Notes under the pieces: generated by a model
Databases searched by the model: none
What the model saw: the letters and a program-made list of their open reading frames with translations, nothing else
Told to the model about the DNA's origin: nothing
Shown here: in pieces, positions 8,224 to 18,916 of the stretch
Position numbering within the stretch: the first letter of the stretch is position 1
Layout: the number at the start of each line of letters is the position of its first letter
Origin: Muribaculaceae bacterium
GTDB lineage: Bacteria; Bacteroidota; Bacteroidia; Bacteroidales; Muribaculaceae
Assembly: GCA_014867205.1 (NCBI GenBank)
Contig: WGUO01000007.1
Location: forward strand, 38,960-102,959
DNA length: 64,000 nucleotides
Reading direction: 5' to 3'
Made by a program: the position numbers and the translations under genes

Positions 8224-10161
8224 CTATTTTAATGGCTTGACCTGTTTCAATACTTTTTCGTTTACCGTCACGGGGTATTTTGAGCGGAGCTCTTTCTCCC
8301 AGGCTGCCTGAAACTCGTTCTGGTAGTCGCTTGTCACCATTCCCTTGACGTCGTTCACCTCTTCGGGCTCGGTGATGAGGCGCGGATTGATCATGAAGTA
8401 TGTCTGATACTTTGCGCTGGTCGGACGCACCTCCGGTCCGCCGAAGAGCAGATTGTCTACCATGGCGTTCGTGCCTTTCGAGACAAGCACGCGGTCAACC
8501 GATGCCTGACCCTGGAACTCCTTGCGGAGTGTCTGTGCCAGTGTGTCGGGGGCAAGCTGCGCGGCACGCTCGCGTATCAGCGATGCCACTGAGTCGTTGG
8601 CTGCCTGAACCAGGAATCCCTTGGCGTGAGGCTCTGTCCACTTGTAGTTCGAGCGGTTGCGCTCGAAGAACTTGTTCAGCCCCTCGGTGTCTTTCGACGC
8701 GCGGTCCCAGACTTTCTTCACGCTTACCTCGTAGAGCAGCGTGCCGTCGACATATTCCTTGAGCAGGTTGCGGTAATCGGGCTCGTTCTTTGCCAGCCAG
8801 TCCTCCTCTGCCTCAACAAGGCGCGAGTTGTAGAAGGCGTCGAGCCGGTCGGCGAGTGTCTCGTCGGCCATCTGAGAGGCTGGTGTGCGGAATCTCTTGA
8901 TACCATCCATAAATTCGCCGGCCTTGACTGTCTTGCCGTCTACCTTCAGTAGCGGCAGGTCGCCGTTGGGCACCGTGGTCCAGTTGGCGAAAAGGGCGGA
9001 GTCGAGACCCTCACGGGCCACGTCGGCACGGATCGCGGCCACCGTCTTCTCATTGATGGATCCTTTGTGCTTCTTGGCGAGTCGCTCCGTCTGACGCGCG
9101 CGGATCATCTTGAACCGTGGATCCTGCGGACTGGTGACGCGGGCCACAAGCTGAGGCTTCATCTCTGCGAAGGAATCGATATCCTTGCTGCCGATCTTCT
9201 TTATGATATGGTATCCGTATGCGGTCTTGACAGGCTTGCTTATCTCGCCGTCGGAGAGTGAGAAGGCCACCGAGTCAAACTCCTCGACCATCTCGCCGGC
9301 CCCGAACCAGGGAAGCATTCCTCCCTGACGCGCCGAGCCACGGTCCTCTGAATTGGCTGTCGCCACGGTCTGGAACGTCTGCGGAGCCGCGATAACCACG
9401 CTGTACAGGCTGTCGATCTCGGCCTTGGCCCGTGCCTGGGCTGCCTCGTCCTTGCCCTGAGTGAGCTTGAGGATATGCGCCACCTGTGCTTTGCCGCGCG
9501 CCTTACGGTGCTTGCCTCCCTTAAGCACATGGTAGCCTACCGGACTCTCAACCACATCTGAGATCTTGCCCTCGGGCAGTGCGAACGCAACCTCCTCAAA
9601 GGCTGCCGGGTACGCGTTGGCCACTATCCAGCCCATACGCCCTCCGCGGTTCTTGCTGCCGCGGTCCTGCGAGTAGCGGGCCGCTATGTCGGCGAAGTCG
9701 CCGCCGGCTGCGAGAACCTTCTGCAGCGAGTCTGCCTGCTGGCGAAGCCTTACGTTCTGTGCGGCGTCGCGTGTCTTGAACAGCATCACATGGTAGGCCT
9801 CCACCTCACCTTTCGAACGGTCGTAGGCTTCCTGGACAAGCTGGTTTATATAGACCGAGTCTGCCAGATAGGGGGCGGCAAGCTCATGACGGTACTGCTC
9901 CGACTCCTCCCTGAACTTCGCAAGCGTGTCGATGCCCTCTGCTCGGGCGTCGGCCACCTTCATCTTATATAGCTTGAACATCTCGACATATTCGTCAAGC
10001 GTCTGGGGATTGATCTGCTGCTTGCTGTTCTTGTTGTAGAGGTATTCAAACTCTGACTTGGGAACGTCAACGCCGTTGACGGTCATGATCACCGGATCCT
10101 TGGCGGCGAATGTCAACGCCACGGCACATGCCCCGAGTCCGGCTGCTACTGTTTTTTTCAT
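8224..10161 (-). CDS. Two-parvulin peptidylprolyl isomerase (PpiC/SurA family)
   Basis: The product has 645 residues. A signal peptide (about 1-20, ending LTFAAKD) is followed by a SurA-like helical N-domain (about 25-115). Two well-conserved parvulin domains sit at about 120-215 (SQDRGSKNRGGRMGW, SPVGYHVLKGG) and 225-325 (SEDRGSARQGGMLPWF, TAYGYHIIKKI). A long C-terminal region (about 330-645) with no domain I recognise follows. It is the third SurA-type gene in this cluster and lies 101 bp after recQ. Inferred role: periplasmic folding of outer-membrane or secreted proteins; the large C-terminal extension may bind clients. Confidence 0.92.
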   Translation of the reverse strand: MKKTVAAGLGACAVALTFAAKDPVIMTVNGVDVPKSEFEYLYNKNSKQQINPQTLDEYVEMFKLYKMKVADARAEGIDTLAKFREESEQYRHELAAPYLADSVYINQLVQEAYDRSKGEVEAYHVMLFKTRDAAQNVRLRQQADSLQKVLAAGGDFADIAARYSQDRGSKNRGGRMGWIVANAYPAAFEEVAFALPEGKISDVVESPVGYHVLKGGKHRKARGKAQVAHILKLTQGKDEAAQARAKAEIDSLYSVVIAAPQTFQTVATANSEDRGSARQGGMLPWFGAGEMVEEFDSVAFSLSDGEISKPVKTAYGYHIIKKIGSKDIDSFAEMKPQLVARVTSPQDPRFKMIRARQTERLAKKHKGSINEKTVAAIRADVAREGLDSALFANWTTVPNGDLPLLKVDGKTVKAGEFMDGIKRFRTPASQMADETLADRLDAFYNSRLVEAEEDWLAKNEPDYRNLLKEYVDGTLLYEVSVKKVWDRASKDTEGLNKFFERNRSNYKWTEPHAKGFLVQAANDSVASLIRERAAQLAPDTLAQTLRKEFQGQASVDRVLVSKGTNAMVDNLLFGGPEVRPTSAKYQTYFMINPRLITEPEEVNDVKGMVTSDYQNEFQAAWEKELRSKYPVTVNEKVLKQVKPLK

Positions 10162-10262
10162 TCCTTTTATATACGGATATAGTTGTTATCTGAGTTGCGA
10201 CCATGCGCGCACGGCCTCAATTCAGATAACGAATGATTTCTTATAAAATTGTGATTGCAGTG

Positions 10263-12443
10263 TCAGTTGCCCAGGTCGGAAATGAATTTCACGCGGGCCA
10301 GACGTATGTCTTCCTCGTCGTATTCGTCGCCGAGCTCCTGAATGGCGGCTTCGATGTCGCCATCCTCGCTCTCGCGGAAGTAATCGGTGATCTCCTGCAG
10401 CTGGTCGTCGTCGAGTATCTCGCTCACGAAGTAGTCTATGTCGATTTTCGTGCCTGCCTCCACGATTGCCTCGAGCTCGTCGAGGAATTCGGGGAACTCG
10501 AGCCCCATGCCATCGCACACCTCCTCGAGGTCTATCTTGCGGTCTATGGCCTGGATAATGGATATCTTCCGGTTGCTCTTGCGGGCCATAAGCCTGACGC
10601 GCACGTCCTGCGGCCGCTCTATATCGTTTTCCTCGACATAGCGGGCTATGACCTCGACAAATGGCTTGCCATATTTGGCAGCTTTGCCGGATCCGACTCC
10701 CGGCACAGCCAGCAGATCCTCAATAGTGACGGGATAGGTGGTCGACATTGCCTCGAGCGAGGGGTCCATGAACACCAGGTACGGCGGCACTCCGGCCTTG
10801 CGGGCCATGTCGCGTCGAAGCCCCTTGAGTATGGCGAAAAGCTCCTGGTCGAGCGCCCCGGACGCGCCGCTGCGCGTCTGGCTCTCTATGGTGTTGTCGG
10901 TGTAGTCGGCATCCTCGACCATCACGAAGGGCTGCGGCTTGTCCATGAACTCGTATCCGCGCTCCGTCACCTTAAGGATGCCGTAGTTGTCGAGATCTTT
11001 CTGCAGCAGTCCGGCTATTGCGACCTGGCGTATCAGCATCCCGACAAGACGCTCCTCCATATCGCGCAGCGAGCCGAAGCATTCCAACTCGTCGTGCCTG
11101 TTGTTTCGGATCTCGTCGGTGGCACGCCCTATCAGCATGTTGACCAGATAGTCGGCGCGGAAGCGCTCCTCGACCGCCAGCACCATCTCGATGACAGCCT
11201 GCGCCTCCTCGGTGGCCTCGATGCGCCTGCGTGGATTCAGGCAGTTGTCGCAGCTGCCGCAGTTCTCCTCCTCGTATGACTCGCCGAAGTAGTGAAGCAG
11301 TATGCGCCTGCGGCACACCGACGACTCGGCGTAGTCGGCGGTCTCCATGAGCAGTTGCCGACCTATCTCCTGCTCCTGTATGGACTTGCTCTGCATCAGT
11401 TTGTCGAGCTTCTGCAGGTCCTTGCGCGTGTAGAAGGTGATACACCGGCCCTCGCCGCCGTCACGTCCTGCACGCCCTGTCTCCTGATAGTAGCCCTCAA
11501 GGCTCTTGGGGATGTCGTAGTGTATCACATAGCGCACGTCGGGTTTGTCTATCCCCATCCCGAACGCTATGGTGGCCACTATCACGTCGACCTCCTCGCT
11601 CAGGAACGCATCCTGGTTGGCCGAGCGCGTCGGGCCATCCATCCCTGCGTGATAGGGAAGTGCGGATATGCCGTTGATGCGCAGGGTCTCGGCGAGCTCC
11701 TCGACCCGCTTGCGGCTCAGACAGTATATTATGCCCGAGCGCCCCGGCATCGACTTGATGTAACGGATTATGTCGCGGTCGACATCCTTGGTCTTGGGCC
11801 TGACCTCATAGTAGAGGTTCTTGCGGTTGAAACTCGACTTGAACACACGCGCGTCGGGTATCCCGAGGTTCTTCTGTATGTCGCGCTGCACCTTGGGAGT
11901 CGCCGTGGCTGTCAGCGCTATGACCGGAAAGTCGCCGATACTCGATATCATGGGCCGGATCTTGCGGTATTCGGGCCGGAAGTCGTGTCCCCACTCCGAG
12001 ATACAGTGCGCCTCGTCGACGGCGAAGAAGGATATCCTGATTGTCTTGAGGAACTCCACGTTCTCTTCCTTTGCCAGAGACTCGGGAGCGACATAGAGCA
12101 GTTTGGTGCGCCCCTCGCGAACATCGCGGCGCACCACCTCGGCTGCTGATTTCGACAGCGACGAGTTCAGGAAGTGCGCCACATGGTCTTCCTCCTCAAA
12201 GTTCCTGACAGCATCCACCTGGTTCTTCATCAGCGCTATCAGGGGCGACACCACTATGGCCGTCCCCTCCGACATAAGGGCCGGCAACTGGTAGCATAGC
12301 GACTTGCCGCCACCGGTCGGCATCAGCACAAAGACATCCTGACCATCAAGAAGGCTCTTGATGATCTCAAGCTGATTGCCTTTGAAACTTTCAAAGCCAA
12401 AATGCTTCTTGAGCGCTTGATGTATTTTTACGGTATCAGACAT
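10263..12443 (-). CDS. recQ: ATP-dependent DNA helicase RecQ
   Basis: A 3'-5' superfamily 2 helicase of 726 residues from the ATG at 12443. An in-frame ATG at 12539 would add 32 unconserved residues; I prefer the shorter form because it begins with the conserved helicase N-terminus (VKIHQALKKHFGF). Visible are Walker A (MPTGGGKSLCYQLPAL), DEAH with the RecQ aromatic loop (DEAHCISEWGHDFRPEYR), motif VI (QETGRAGRDG), the zinc-binding Cys cluster (CRRRILLHYFG and CGSCDNC), a winged helix, and an HRDC domain (about 510-590). A very acidic C-terminal tail of about 100 residues follows HRDC. Confidence 0.96.
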   Translation of the reverse strand: MSDTVKIHQALKKHFGFESFKGNQLEIIKSLLDGQDVFVLMPTGGGKSLCYQLPALMSEGTAIVVSPLIALMKNQVDAVRNFEEEDHVAHFLNSSLSKSAAEVVRRDVREGRTKLLYVAPESLAKEENVEFLKTIRISFFAVDEAHCISEWGHDFRPEYRKIRPMISSIGDFPVIALTATATPKVQRDIQKNLGIPDARVFKSSFNRKNLYYEVRPKTKDVDRDIIRYIKSMPGRSGIIYCLSRKRVEELAETLRINGISALPYHAGMDGPTRSANQDAFLSEEVDVIVATIAFGMGIDKPDVRYVIHYDIPKSLEGYYQETGRAGRDGGEGRCITFYTRKDLQKLDKLMQSKSIQEQEIGRQLLMETADYAESSVCRRRILLHYFGESYEEENCGSCDNCLNPRRRIEATEEAQAVIEMVLAVEERFRADYLVNMLIGRATDEIRNNRHDELECFGSLRDMEERLVGMLIRQVAIAGLLQKDLDNYGILKVTERGYEFMDKPQPFVMVEDADYTDNTIESQTRSGASGALDQELFAILKGLRRDMARKAGVPPYLVFMDPSLEAMSTTYPVTIEDLLAVPGVGSGKAAKYGKPFVEVIARYVEENDIERPQDVRVRLMARKSNRKISIIQAIDRKIDLEEVCDGMGLEFPEFLDELEAIVEAGTKIDIDYFVSEILDDDQLQEITDYFRESEDGDIEAAIQELGDEYDEEDIRLARVKFISDLGN

Positions 12444-12580
12444 TGCAGGAGCGAGGTTATACTGTGATTTCTGTCCATGACGCGAAGCCTGACCATCCCA
12501 ATGAGTGCGGCAACGCTGTCTCATGAAGTTGTCGGCCATCTTTCTATATAGTCAGCCGCGTAACTTCTTGGTCTTAGTAA

Positions 12581-12612
12581 CAAAATTAAACTAATTTTTC
12601 GTAAAATGCAAG
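12581..12612 (-). promoter_or_regulatory. Probable recQ promoter
   Basis: Minus-strand -7 TAATTTTG (12588-12581) lies 20 nt from a near-consensus -33 CTTG (12612-12609). The start point near 12577 is compatible with either recQ start codon. Confidence 0.55.
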
Positions 12613-12642
12613 AAGTTTTACAATTTATTGCTGAAATAATGT

Positions 12643-12688
12643 AAAAAAAATCCTTGCCCGCTCCGCTGTCACGCGTACCGGGCAAGGA
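12643..12688 (-). terminator. Rho-independent terminator after clpX
   Basis: The 10-bp stem TCCTTGCCCG (12651-12660) / CGGGCAAGGA (12679-12688) is followed on the minus strand by eight U residues (the A-run 12643-12650). It ends the tig-clpP-clpX block and separates it from recQ. Confidence 0.85.
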
Positions 12689-12733
12689 GTCTTATCGTTG
12701 CCTGTAGTGCAACCACGTTGCACTTTTGTCCTT

Positions 12734-13975
<1,242 letters not shown>

Positions 13976-13985
13976 CGGTCGGAGT

Positions 13986-14702
13986 TTACTTGTCTTCCTT
14001 GCGGGGATTGATGAGCACCTTGTCGATCATGCCGTATTCCTTCGCTTCGGCTGCTGTCATCCAGTAGTCACGGTCGGAGTCTGCCTCCACCTTGTCGAAT
14101 GGCTGGCCGGAGTGGGTGGAGATGATGTTGTAGAGTTCCTCCTTGAGCTTGAGGATCTCGCGGGCGGTGATCTCGATATCCGACGCCTGGCCCTGTATGC
14201 CTCCCATCGGCTGGTGAATCATGACTCGCGAGTGAGGCAGCGCGAAACGCTTGCCGCCTTCGCCGGCCACAAGCAGCACGGCGGCCATTGACGCGGCCAT
14301 GCCGGTGCAGATCGTAGACACGTCGGAGTTGATGTACTGCATCGTGTCGTAGATGCCGAGTCCGGCGTAGACGGAGCCGCCCGGCGAGTTGATGTAGAGG
14401 CTGATGTCCTTGTCGGGATCAACAGAGTCAAGATAGAGCAGCTGAGCCTGGATGATGTTGGCGCTCTGGTCGGACACCTGGGTGCCAAGGAAGATGATGC
14501 GGTCCATCATCAGGCGCGAGAAGACGTCCATCTGCGTCACGTTGAGCTGACGCTCCTCCAGGATATAGGGATTCATATAGTCGGCTGTCGGGGCTGTCAC
14601 CGAGGTGATGCCGCTGCGGTCCATGGCGCGGGCATAGGAGTCGAGGGTGTTCGAGCTCATGCCCAGATGGTTGACGGCGAAGTTTCTAAAGTCGTTCTTC
14701 AT
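13986..14702 (-). CDS. clpP: ATP-dependent Clp protease proteolytic subunit ClpP
   Basis: Serine protease core of the ClpXP complex, 238 residues from the ATG at 14702. An upstream in-frame ATG at 14777 would add 25 residues without family similarity, so I take the shorter form. The nucleophile Ser is in CTGMAASMAAVLL, the His in PHSRVMIHQPMGG, and the Asp lies in the following helix region; SPGGSVYAGLGIYD is the oligomer and oxyanion segment. ILEERQLNVTQMDVFSRLMM is typical of the Bacteroidales protein. It lies between tig and clpX, presumably co-transcribed. Confidence 0.97.
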   Translation of the reverse strand: MKNDFRNFAVNHLGMSSNTLDSYARAMDRSGITSVTAPTADYMNPYILEERQLNVTQMDVFSRLMMDRIIFLGTQVSDQSANIIQAQLLYLDSVDPDKDISLYINSPGGSVYAGLGIYDTMQYINSDVSTICTGMAASMAAVLLVAGEGGKRFALPHSRVMIHQPMGGIQGQASDIEITAREILKLKEELYNIISTHSGQPFDKVEADSDRDYWMTAAEAKEYGMIDKVLINPRKEDK

Positions 14703-14873
14703 ATCTTTCTTTCCGGTTTCGGGCCTTGCACCCGCGATTGCGTCGCGGATTGCCCTGTTATTCAATAAATACAACAACTCCGCGGGCTCCCCGTTGGCGG
14801 GTATCTCCGCGAAGTTGATTATATTGTTACAAATAGCGTGCCAATCTCATGGCCGCTCTGTGCGGTGGTGTTC

Positions 14874-16235
14874 TCAGGCTTTCTCGGCCTCGGCGCGGAA
14901 CAGCTCGTTGAACTCGTCGACCGTAACTTCCTTCTCGTCGACTGTGACTGCGCCGCGGATTGCGGAGAAGAGCTTCATGTCGCTTGTCTGGCGGTACACG
15001 GTATTGTGGGCCTTCTCGTCCTTGAGGATCTCGTCGGCATAGTGCTCCACAGCGTCCTCGGGAACATTGGCCATGCCATACTGCGCGAACTGGTTGCGGG
15101 CCATCAGACGCGCGGTGTTGCGCAGGTCTTCCTCCTCGACCTTTACTCCGAGTTCGTTGATCATCTTGTCTTTCTCAAGGTCCCATACGAGCTGGTCACG
15201 GATCTGGCCATACTCGCCGTCGATGTTCTCGGCGTTGAGTTTCTCGTTCTGGGCAATGAGAAAGTCCTTGAGCACGTCGTCGGGGAGCTCGAGGTCACCG
15301 GTCTCCTTGCGGATCACCTTCTCTGCGTCGATCGTGAAGCGGTAGTTCTGGTCGCCTGTCAGCGATGCCTCTATCATCTCCTTAACCGCCTTACGGTATT
15401 CGTCGGCATCCTTCACCTTGTCGCCGAATGCCTCCTTGAAGAACTCCTCGTTAAGCTCAGCGGGCTTCAGCACGATGATCTCCTTGATGTCGAAACGGAA
15501 ATCGCCCTGGTGCTTCTCGGCCTCCTCCTTCGGCAGTCCGAGCATCGAGCTGAGCTCGGTGGGATTGCTCTCGCATGTTGCCGCGGGATTGAACACGAGG
15601 CTGTCGCCCACGTGCTTGCCGAGGAACAGGTTGCGCTGGTCATCTGACTTGAAGTACTGCGGAGCGACGATGCCGTTCTCGACCTTGACTCCACCCTCGC
15701 GTACGGTGCCGTCCTCGTTGAGCTCGGTGATGACACCTTTCACCAGTGCTGTGTCGTCAACCTCGTCGCCGGGCTCCTGCTTGCCGAAACGGCGGCGAAG
15801 CGCCTCGTCCTGACGGTCTACCATCTCATCGGTCACCTGAATCTTGTAGTAGGGGATGTGTACATCCTTGTCGAGCTTGACTGTGAAGTCGGGAGCCACA
15901 CCTACCTTGAACTTCAGGGTGAACTCCTTGGCGTCGTCGTTGATGGCGTTGGCCTTATCGGGCACAGGGTTGCCGAGGACATTGATGTCGTTCTCCTTTA
16001 TATAATTGAAGATAGCCTCGCCGACGAGCTTGTTGATCTCGTCATATTTCACGGCTTTGCCATATTTCTTCTCTATGAGGGCGGCGGGCACGTGTCCGGG
16101 ACGGAATCCGGGCTCGGCATGCTTCTTGCCGATCTCCTTGAGCTGTTTCTTCACATTGTCTGCGTAATCGCTCTCCTCAACGGTCATTGTGATCTCGCCG
16201 ATCACGTCGCTGACCTTTGCATAGTCTATTTTCAT
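14874..16235 (-). CDS. tig: Trigger factor
   Basis: Ribosome-associated chaperone of 453 residues. The N-terminal ribosome-binding domain (about 1-130) carries the signature-like EPGFRPGHVPAALIEKKYG. A central FKBP-type PPIase region (about 150-250) looks degenerate, as in other Bacteroidales trigger factors. The C-terminal helical arms (about 270-440) are Glu/Lys-rich. It is upstream of clpP-clpX, the conserved order coupling folding and degradation. A putative promoter lies at 16422-16452, within the 3' end of the neighbouring aminopeptidase gene. Confidence 0.95.
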   Translation of the reverse strand: MKIDYAKVSDVIGEITMTVEESDYADNVKKQLKEIGKKHAEPGFRPGHVPAALIEKKYGKAVKYDEINKLVGEAIFNYIKENDINVLGNPVPDKANAINDDAKEFTLKFKVGVAPDFTVKLDKDVHIPYYKIQVTDEMVDRQDEALRRRFGKQEPGDEVDDTALVKGVITELNEDGTVREGGVKVENGIVAPQYFKSDDQRNLFLGKHVGDSLVFNPAATCESNPTELSSMLGLPKEEAEKHQGDFRFDIKEIIVLKPAELNEEFFKEAFGDKVKDADEYRKAVKEMIEASLTGDQNYRFTIDAEKVIRKETGDLELPDDVLKDFLIAQNEKLNAENIDGEYGQIRDQLVWDLEKDKMINELGVKVEEEDLRNTARLMARNQFAQYGMANVPEDAVEHYADEILKDEKAHNTVYRQTSDMKLFSAIRGAVTVDEKEVTVDEFNELFRAEAEKA

Positions 16236-16421
16236 CTCTATCAGATATGATTTTTTATAATTTTTGTCTAACTTGCTGAAGCCGCACTGTGGTCTTCTCG
16301 TCGAAGGGGCAAACGGCTTCCGACTGGATATGTCTCCGGGTTATTGCGGGAAACGACAGGTCCCGCCATGTCTATAACACGATATTCGGAAATATATTCC
16401 GTCGGTTTTGCAAACGAAATG

Positions 16422-16452
16422 CAAAATTAACAAAAATTTAGTTTATTTCAAG
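16422..16452 (-). promoter_or_regulatory. Probable tig promoter
   Basis: Minus-strand -7 TAATTTTG (16429-16422) with a near-consensus -33 CTTG (16452-16449), 19-nt spacer. The leader before tig would be about 183 nt and includes a 6-bp GCGGGA/TCCCGC stem. Confidence 0.5.
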
Positions 16453-17828
16453 AATTGGCGGAAAACTTTTATCATGTCGATATGGTCGGAGACGGCTGCA
16501 GTCTCGCGCGCGGAGTGCATGGCCCATATCGGACATCCGACATCGACGCCGTCGATGTCGAGCTGTGCCGACGATATGTTGCCAAGGGTGCTTCCCCCGG
16601 CCACATCGGCGTGGTTGACGAAATACTGCATGTTGACTCCGGCCTCCTCGCAGAGGGCGTGGAACACGGCCGCTCCGCGCCCGTCGGTCATGTACTTGCA
16701 GTTGGCGTTGATCTTGACAACCGGGCCCCCGCCGAGCACGGGGTGGTTGGTCGGGTCGTACTTCTCATTGTAGTTGGGGTGCCAGCCATGGGCGTCGTCG
16801 GCCGAGATCATAAATGAGTTGGCGAGCGCCATATAGAACGCCTGTGGATTGTCGGAGGTCACATCGCATACCCGCTCGATGATGTGCCTTAGCACGGGCG
16901 AGGCCGCTCCCTGCTTTGTGCCTGAGCCTGTCTCCTCATTGTCGAAGAGGGCAAGAACACGCATCGCCGGGCATGGCGTGTCACACTCGGCAAGAAGTGC
17001 CTCGAGTCCGGCGAATGCCATCGACAGGTCGTCGATACGCGCAGACTGTATGTACTGCTCCTTGACTCCGACAAGACCCGGGCTTTCGGCCGGATAGAGA
17101 CAGAGCTCGTAGTCGAGTATGTCGTCGGCGGTAAACAGTTCATGTCTTTTAATTAATGTGAGGGGAGCCGGACTCATCTCAAAGTCTTCCTCCTCACAGC
17201 ATGCGTTGAGTTCGTCGGCCAGGATGCGGCGGATCAGGCCTCCGTGGGCCTTCATGTCCTCGATCTCTTCGGGGGAGTAGTAGCCGACCACCGGCTTCAT
17301 GTCTTTCTGCACTGAGAGGGGATTCCCTTCGTTTACGGCGCGGTTGAAGTGTATGGCGAGATGAGGTATCGTGGCCACAGGCCGCTCAAGGTCAATGAGG
17401 ATCTCGCGTGGCTCCATGGCCGACTCGCCGCGCAGCAGCACTCGTCCTGAGATGGAGAGGGGACGGTCAAACCATGTGTAGAGTATACCGCCGCCATATT
17501 TCTCGACGTTGAGCGACACCACTCCCCCGTCGCCATATATCTCGCAGTTGGGTTTCAGCTTGAAGCAGGGGCTGTCGGTATGGGCCGAGATGATGCGCAC
17601 ACCGGCCTCCTCTATCGGCTCGGTACCGGCCACAAAGGCGAATACCGCCGAGTTGTTCTTGGTCACATAGTATTTGCCGCCGGGCCTGATGTCCCAGGCC
17701 TCGCGTTCGTATAGCCGGGTGAAGCCCCTCTCCTCGAGATCGTTAGTCACGGCGTCGACGGCAAGAAAATTGCATGTCGAGTATTGCAGGAGGTCTATCA
17801 GACGTCCGATGATATTCTCTTCTTTCAT
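16443..17828 (-). CDS. M18 family aminopeptidase
   Basis: Zinc aminopeptidase of 461 residues removing N-terminal, typically acidic, residues from peptides. Metal and active-site motifs are visible: SAHTDSPCFKLKP (first metal His, about residue 80), DDLSMAFAGLEAL, FDNEETGSGTKQGA (catalytic Glu-Glu), and near the C-terminus HADVAGGSTLGN, the M18 signature His. No signal peptide, so cytoplasmic. It is the last gene of the yicC-gmk-nadD-DUF5063 operon, 6 bp after the DUF5063 gene. Whether it acts on DUF5063-related substrates is unknown. Confidence 0.95.
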   Translation of the reverse strand: MKEENIIGRLIDLLQYSTCNFLAVDAVTNDLEERGFTRLYEREAWDIRPGGKYYVTKNNSAVFAFVAGTEPIEEAGVRIISAHTDSPCFKLKPNCEIYGDGGVVSLNVEKYGGGILYTWFDRPLSISGRVLLRGESAMEPREILIDLERPVATIPHLAIHFNRAVNEGNPLSVQKDMKPVVGYYSPEEIEDMKAHGGLIRRILADELNACCEEEDFEMSPAPLTLIKRHELFTADDILDYELCLYPAESPGLVGVKEQYIQSARIDDLSMAFAGLEALLAECDTPCPAMRVLALFDNEETGSGTKQGAASPVLRHIIERVCDVTSDNPQAFYMALANSFMISADDAHGWHPNYNEKYDPTNHPVLGGGPVVKINANCKYMTDGRGAAVFHALCEEAGVNMQYFVNHADVAGGSTLGNISSAQLDIDGVDVGCPIWAMHSARETAAVSDHIDMIKVFRQFLK

Positions 17829-17834
17829 GGTATT

Positions 17835-18350
17835 TTAATTGTTATATTTCAAATGATTGAGCGCTCGCATCACGTTACAGAGAGTCTGTGACCAGTATGC
17901 CTCGAAGTTCTCGCGGCACTCGCGGTAGGCGCCGACCGACTGCTCGCCCTCACTCTCCTTGACAACCGAAAGGAAGTTGTATAGGGGCTGGAAGATGTCG
18001 GCAAGACTCTCGGAGATGCTTGCCGCTATCGGAGTGTCGCTGTATTTCATGTCTTCCTCGAATGTCTCGAGATAGACATCGTCCTCGCCGAGAACGGTCT
18101 CGACGTTGCGGCGTATGCTGTCGTAGAAGTCTTCATCGACATAGGTTGGATAGTACCCGAAGTCAAGGCCCGTGTCGGCATCCTCGACTGCCAGGTCGGA
18201 GAAGTGCCAGTAGAGGCGTGGCAGGTAGCCGAGTATCTCGGTGATGAAGTCGGCCTTCTCCGACTGGCGGGCATTCTCGAGGGCCGCGCAGTAGTCGGAG
18301 GCCAGCGCGGTCACCGTCAGCAACTGCGACTGTAGTTCATGGTCATTCAT
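17835..18350 (-). CDS. DUF5063 domain-containing protein
   Basis: Small acidic helical protein of 171 residues with no signal peptide or membrane segment; it matches the DUF5063 family in pattern (CAALENARQ, LPRLYWHFSDL, YSDTPIAASISESLADI). The function is unknown. Its ATG lies inside the end of nadD (8-bp overlap), and it is 6 bp from the M18 aminopeptidase gene, so it is translationally coupled within a metabolic operon. Confidence 0.85.
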   Translation of the reverse strand: MNDHELQSQLLTVTALASDYCAALENARQSEKADFITEILGYLPRLYWHFSDLAVEDADTGLDFGYYPTYVDEDFYDSIRRNVETVLGEDDVYLETFEEDMKYSDTPIAASISESLADIFQPLYNFLSVVKESEGEQSVGAYRECRENFEAYWSQTLCNVMRALNHLKYNN

Positions 18351-18915
18351 ATAGTCTGTGTTTCTTTATATAGTCCGCCACCTCGGGGGCGAGAAAATAG
18401 TTTACATTCTTTTTTTCGGCTATCGCTGTGCGGATGAAGGTAGAGCTGATCAGCGCCTGCGGCGCCTCGCAGAGCAGTCTGACTCCGGAGGGCAACTCGC
18501 CTGCCACGGGGTATCCGGGCCGAGGATAGATGATTATCGGGTATCTCGCCAGGATTTTCTGCCAGGCGCGCCAGCGGTCGAACTCAAGCCAGTTGTCGGA
18601 GCCTATCACCAGGCTGAACTCGTGCTCGGGATATTCCCCGCTCAGCCGCTCTAATGTACGGCATGTGTAGGAGGGCAGCGGCATCGAGAACTCGAAGTCC
18701 GAGGCCTCTACCGATGCACAGCGACGCGCCACGATCCGGCACATCTCCAGCCGGTGGGCGTCGGAGATCGGGGGCCGGTCCTGCTTGAGCGGATTCAGCG
18801 GACTCGGCATGAGCCACACCCGGTCAAGCCCGCAGAACTGCGACAGGTAGTTGGCCACCATGGCGTGACCCGTATGTATCGGGTCGAAGCTTCCACTGAA
18901 AATCCCTATCTTCAT
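18343..18915 (-). CDS. nadD: Nicotinate-nucleotide adenylyltransferase NadD
   Basis: Converts nicotinate mononucleotide plus ATP to deamido-NAD in NAD biosynthesis. The 190 residues show the nucleotidyltransferase GSFDPIHTGHAMVANYL (HxGH motif near residue 18), WLMPSPLNPLKQ, VIGSDNWLEFDRW, and the C-terminal ISSTFIRTAI (ISxTxxR). Only 1 bp separates it from gmk upstream, and it overlaps the DUF5063 gene. Confidence 0.96.
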   Translation of the reverse strand: MKIGIFSGSFDPIHTGHAMVANYLSQFCGLDRVWLMPSPLNPLKQDRPPISDAHRLEMCRIVARRCASVEASDFEFSMPLPSYTCRTLERLSGEYPEHEFSLVIGSDNWLEFDRWRAWQKILARYPIIIYPRPGYPVAGELPSGVRLLCEAPQALISSTFIRTAIAEKKNVNYFLAPEVADYIKKHRLYE

Positions 18916-18916
18916 C

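Noticed and set aside
12444..12539. N-terminal extension of RecQ
   Set aside because: Thirty-two residues without family similarity; the downstream ATG gives the usual length. The ATG at 12539 is still possible because its upstream context is A-rich.
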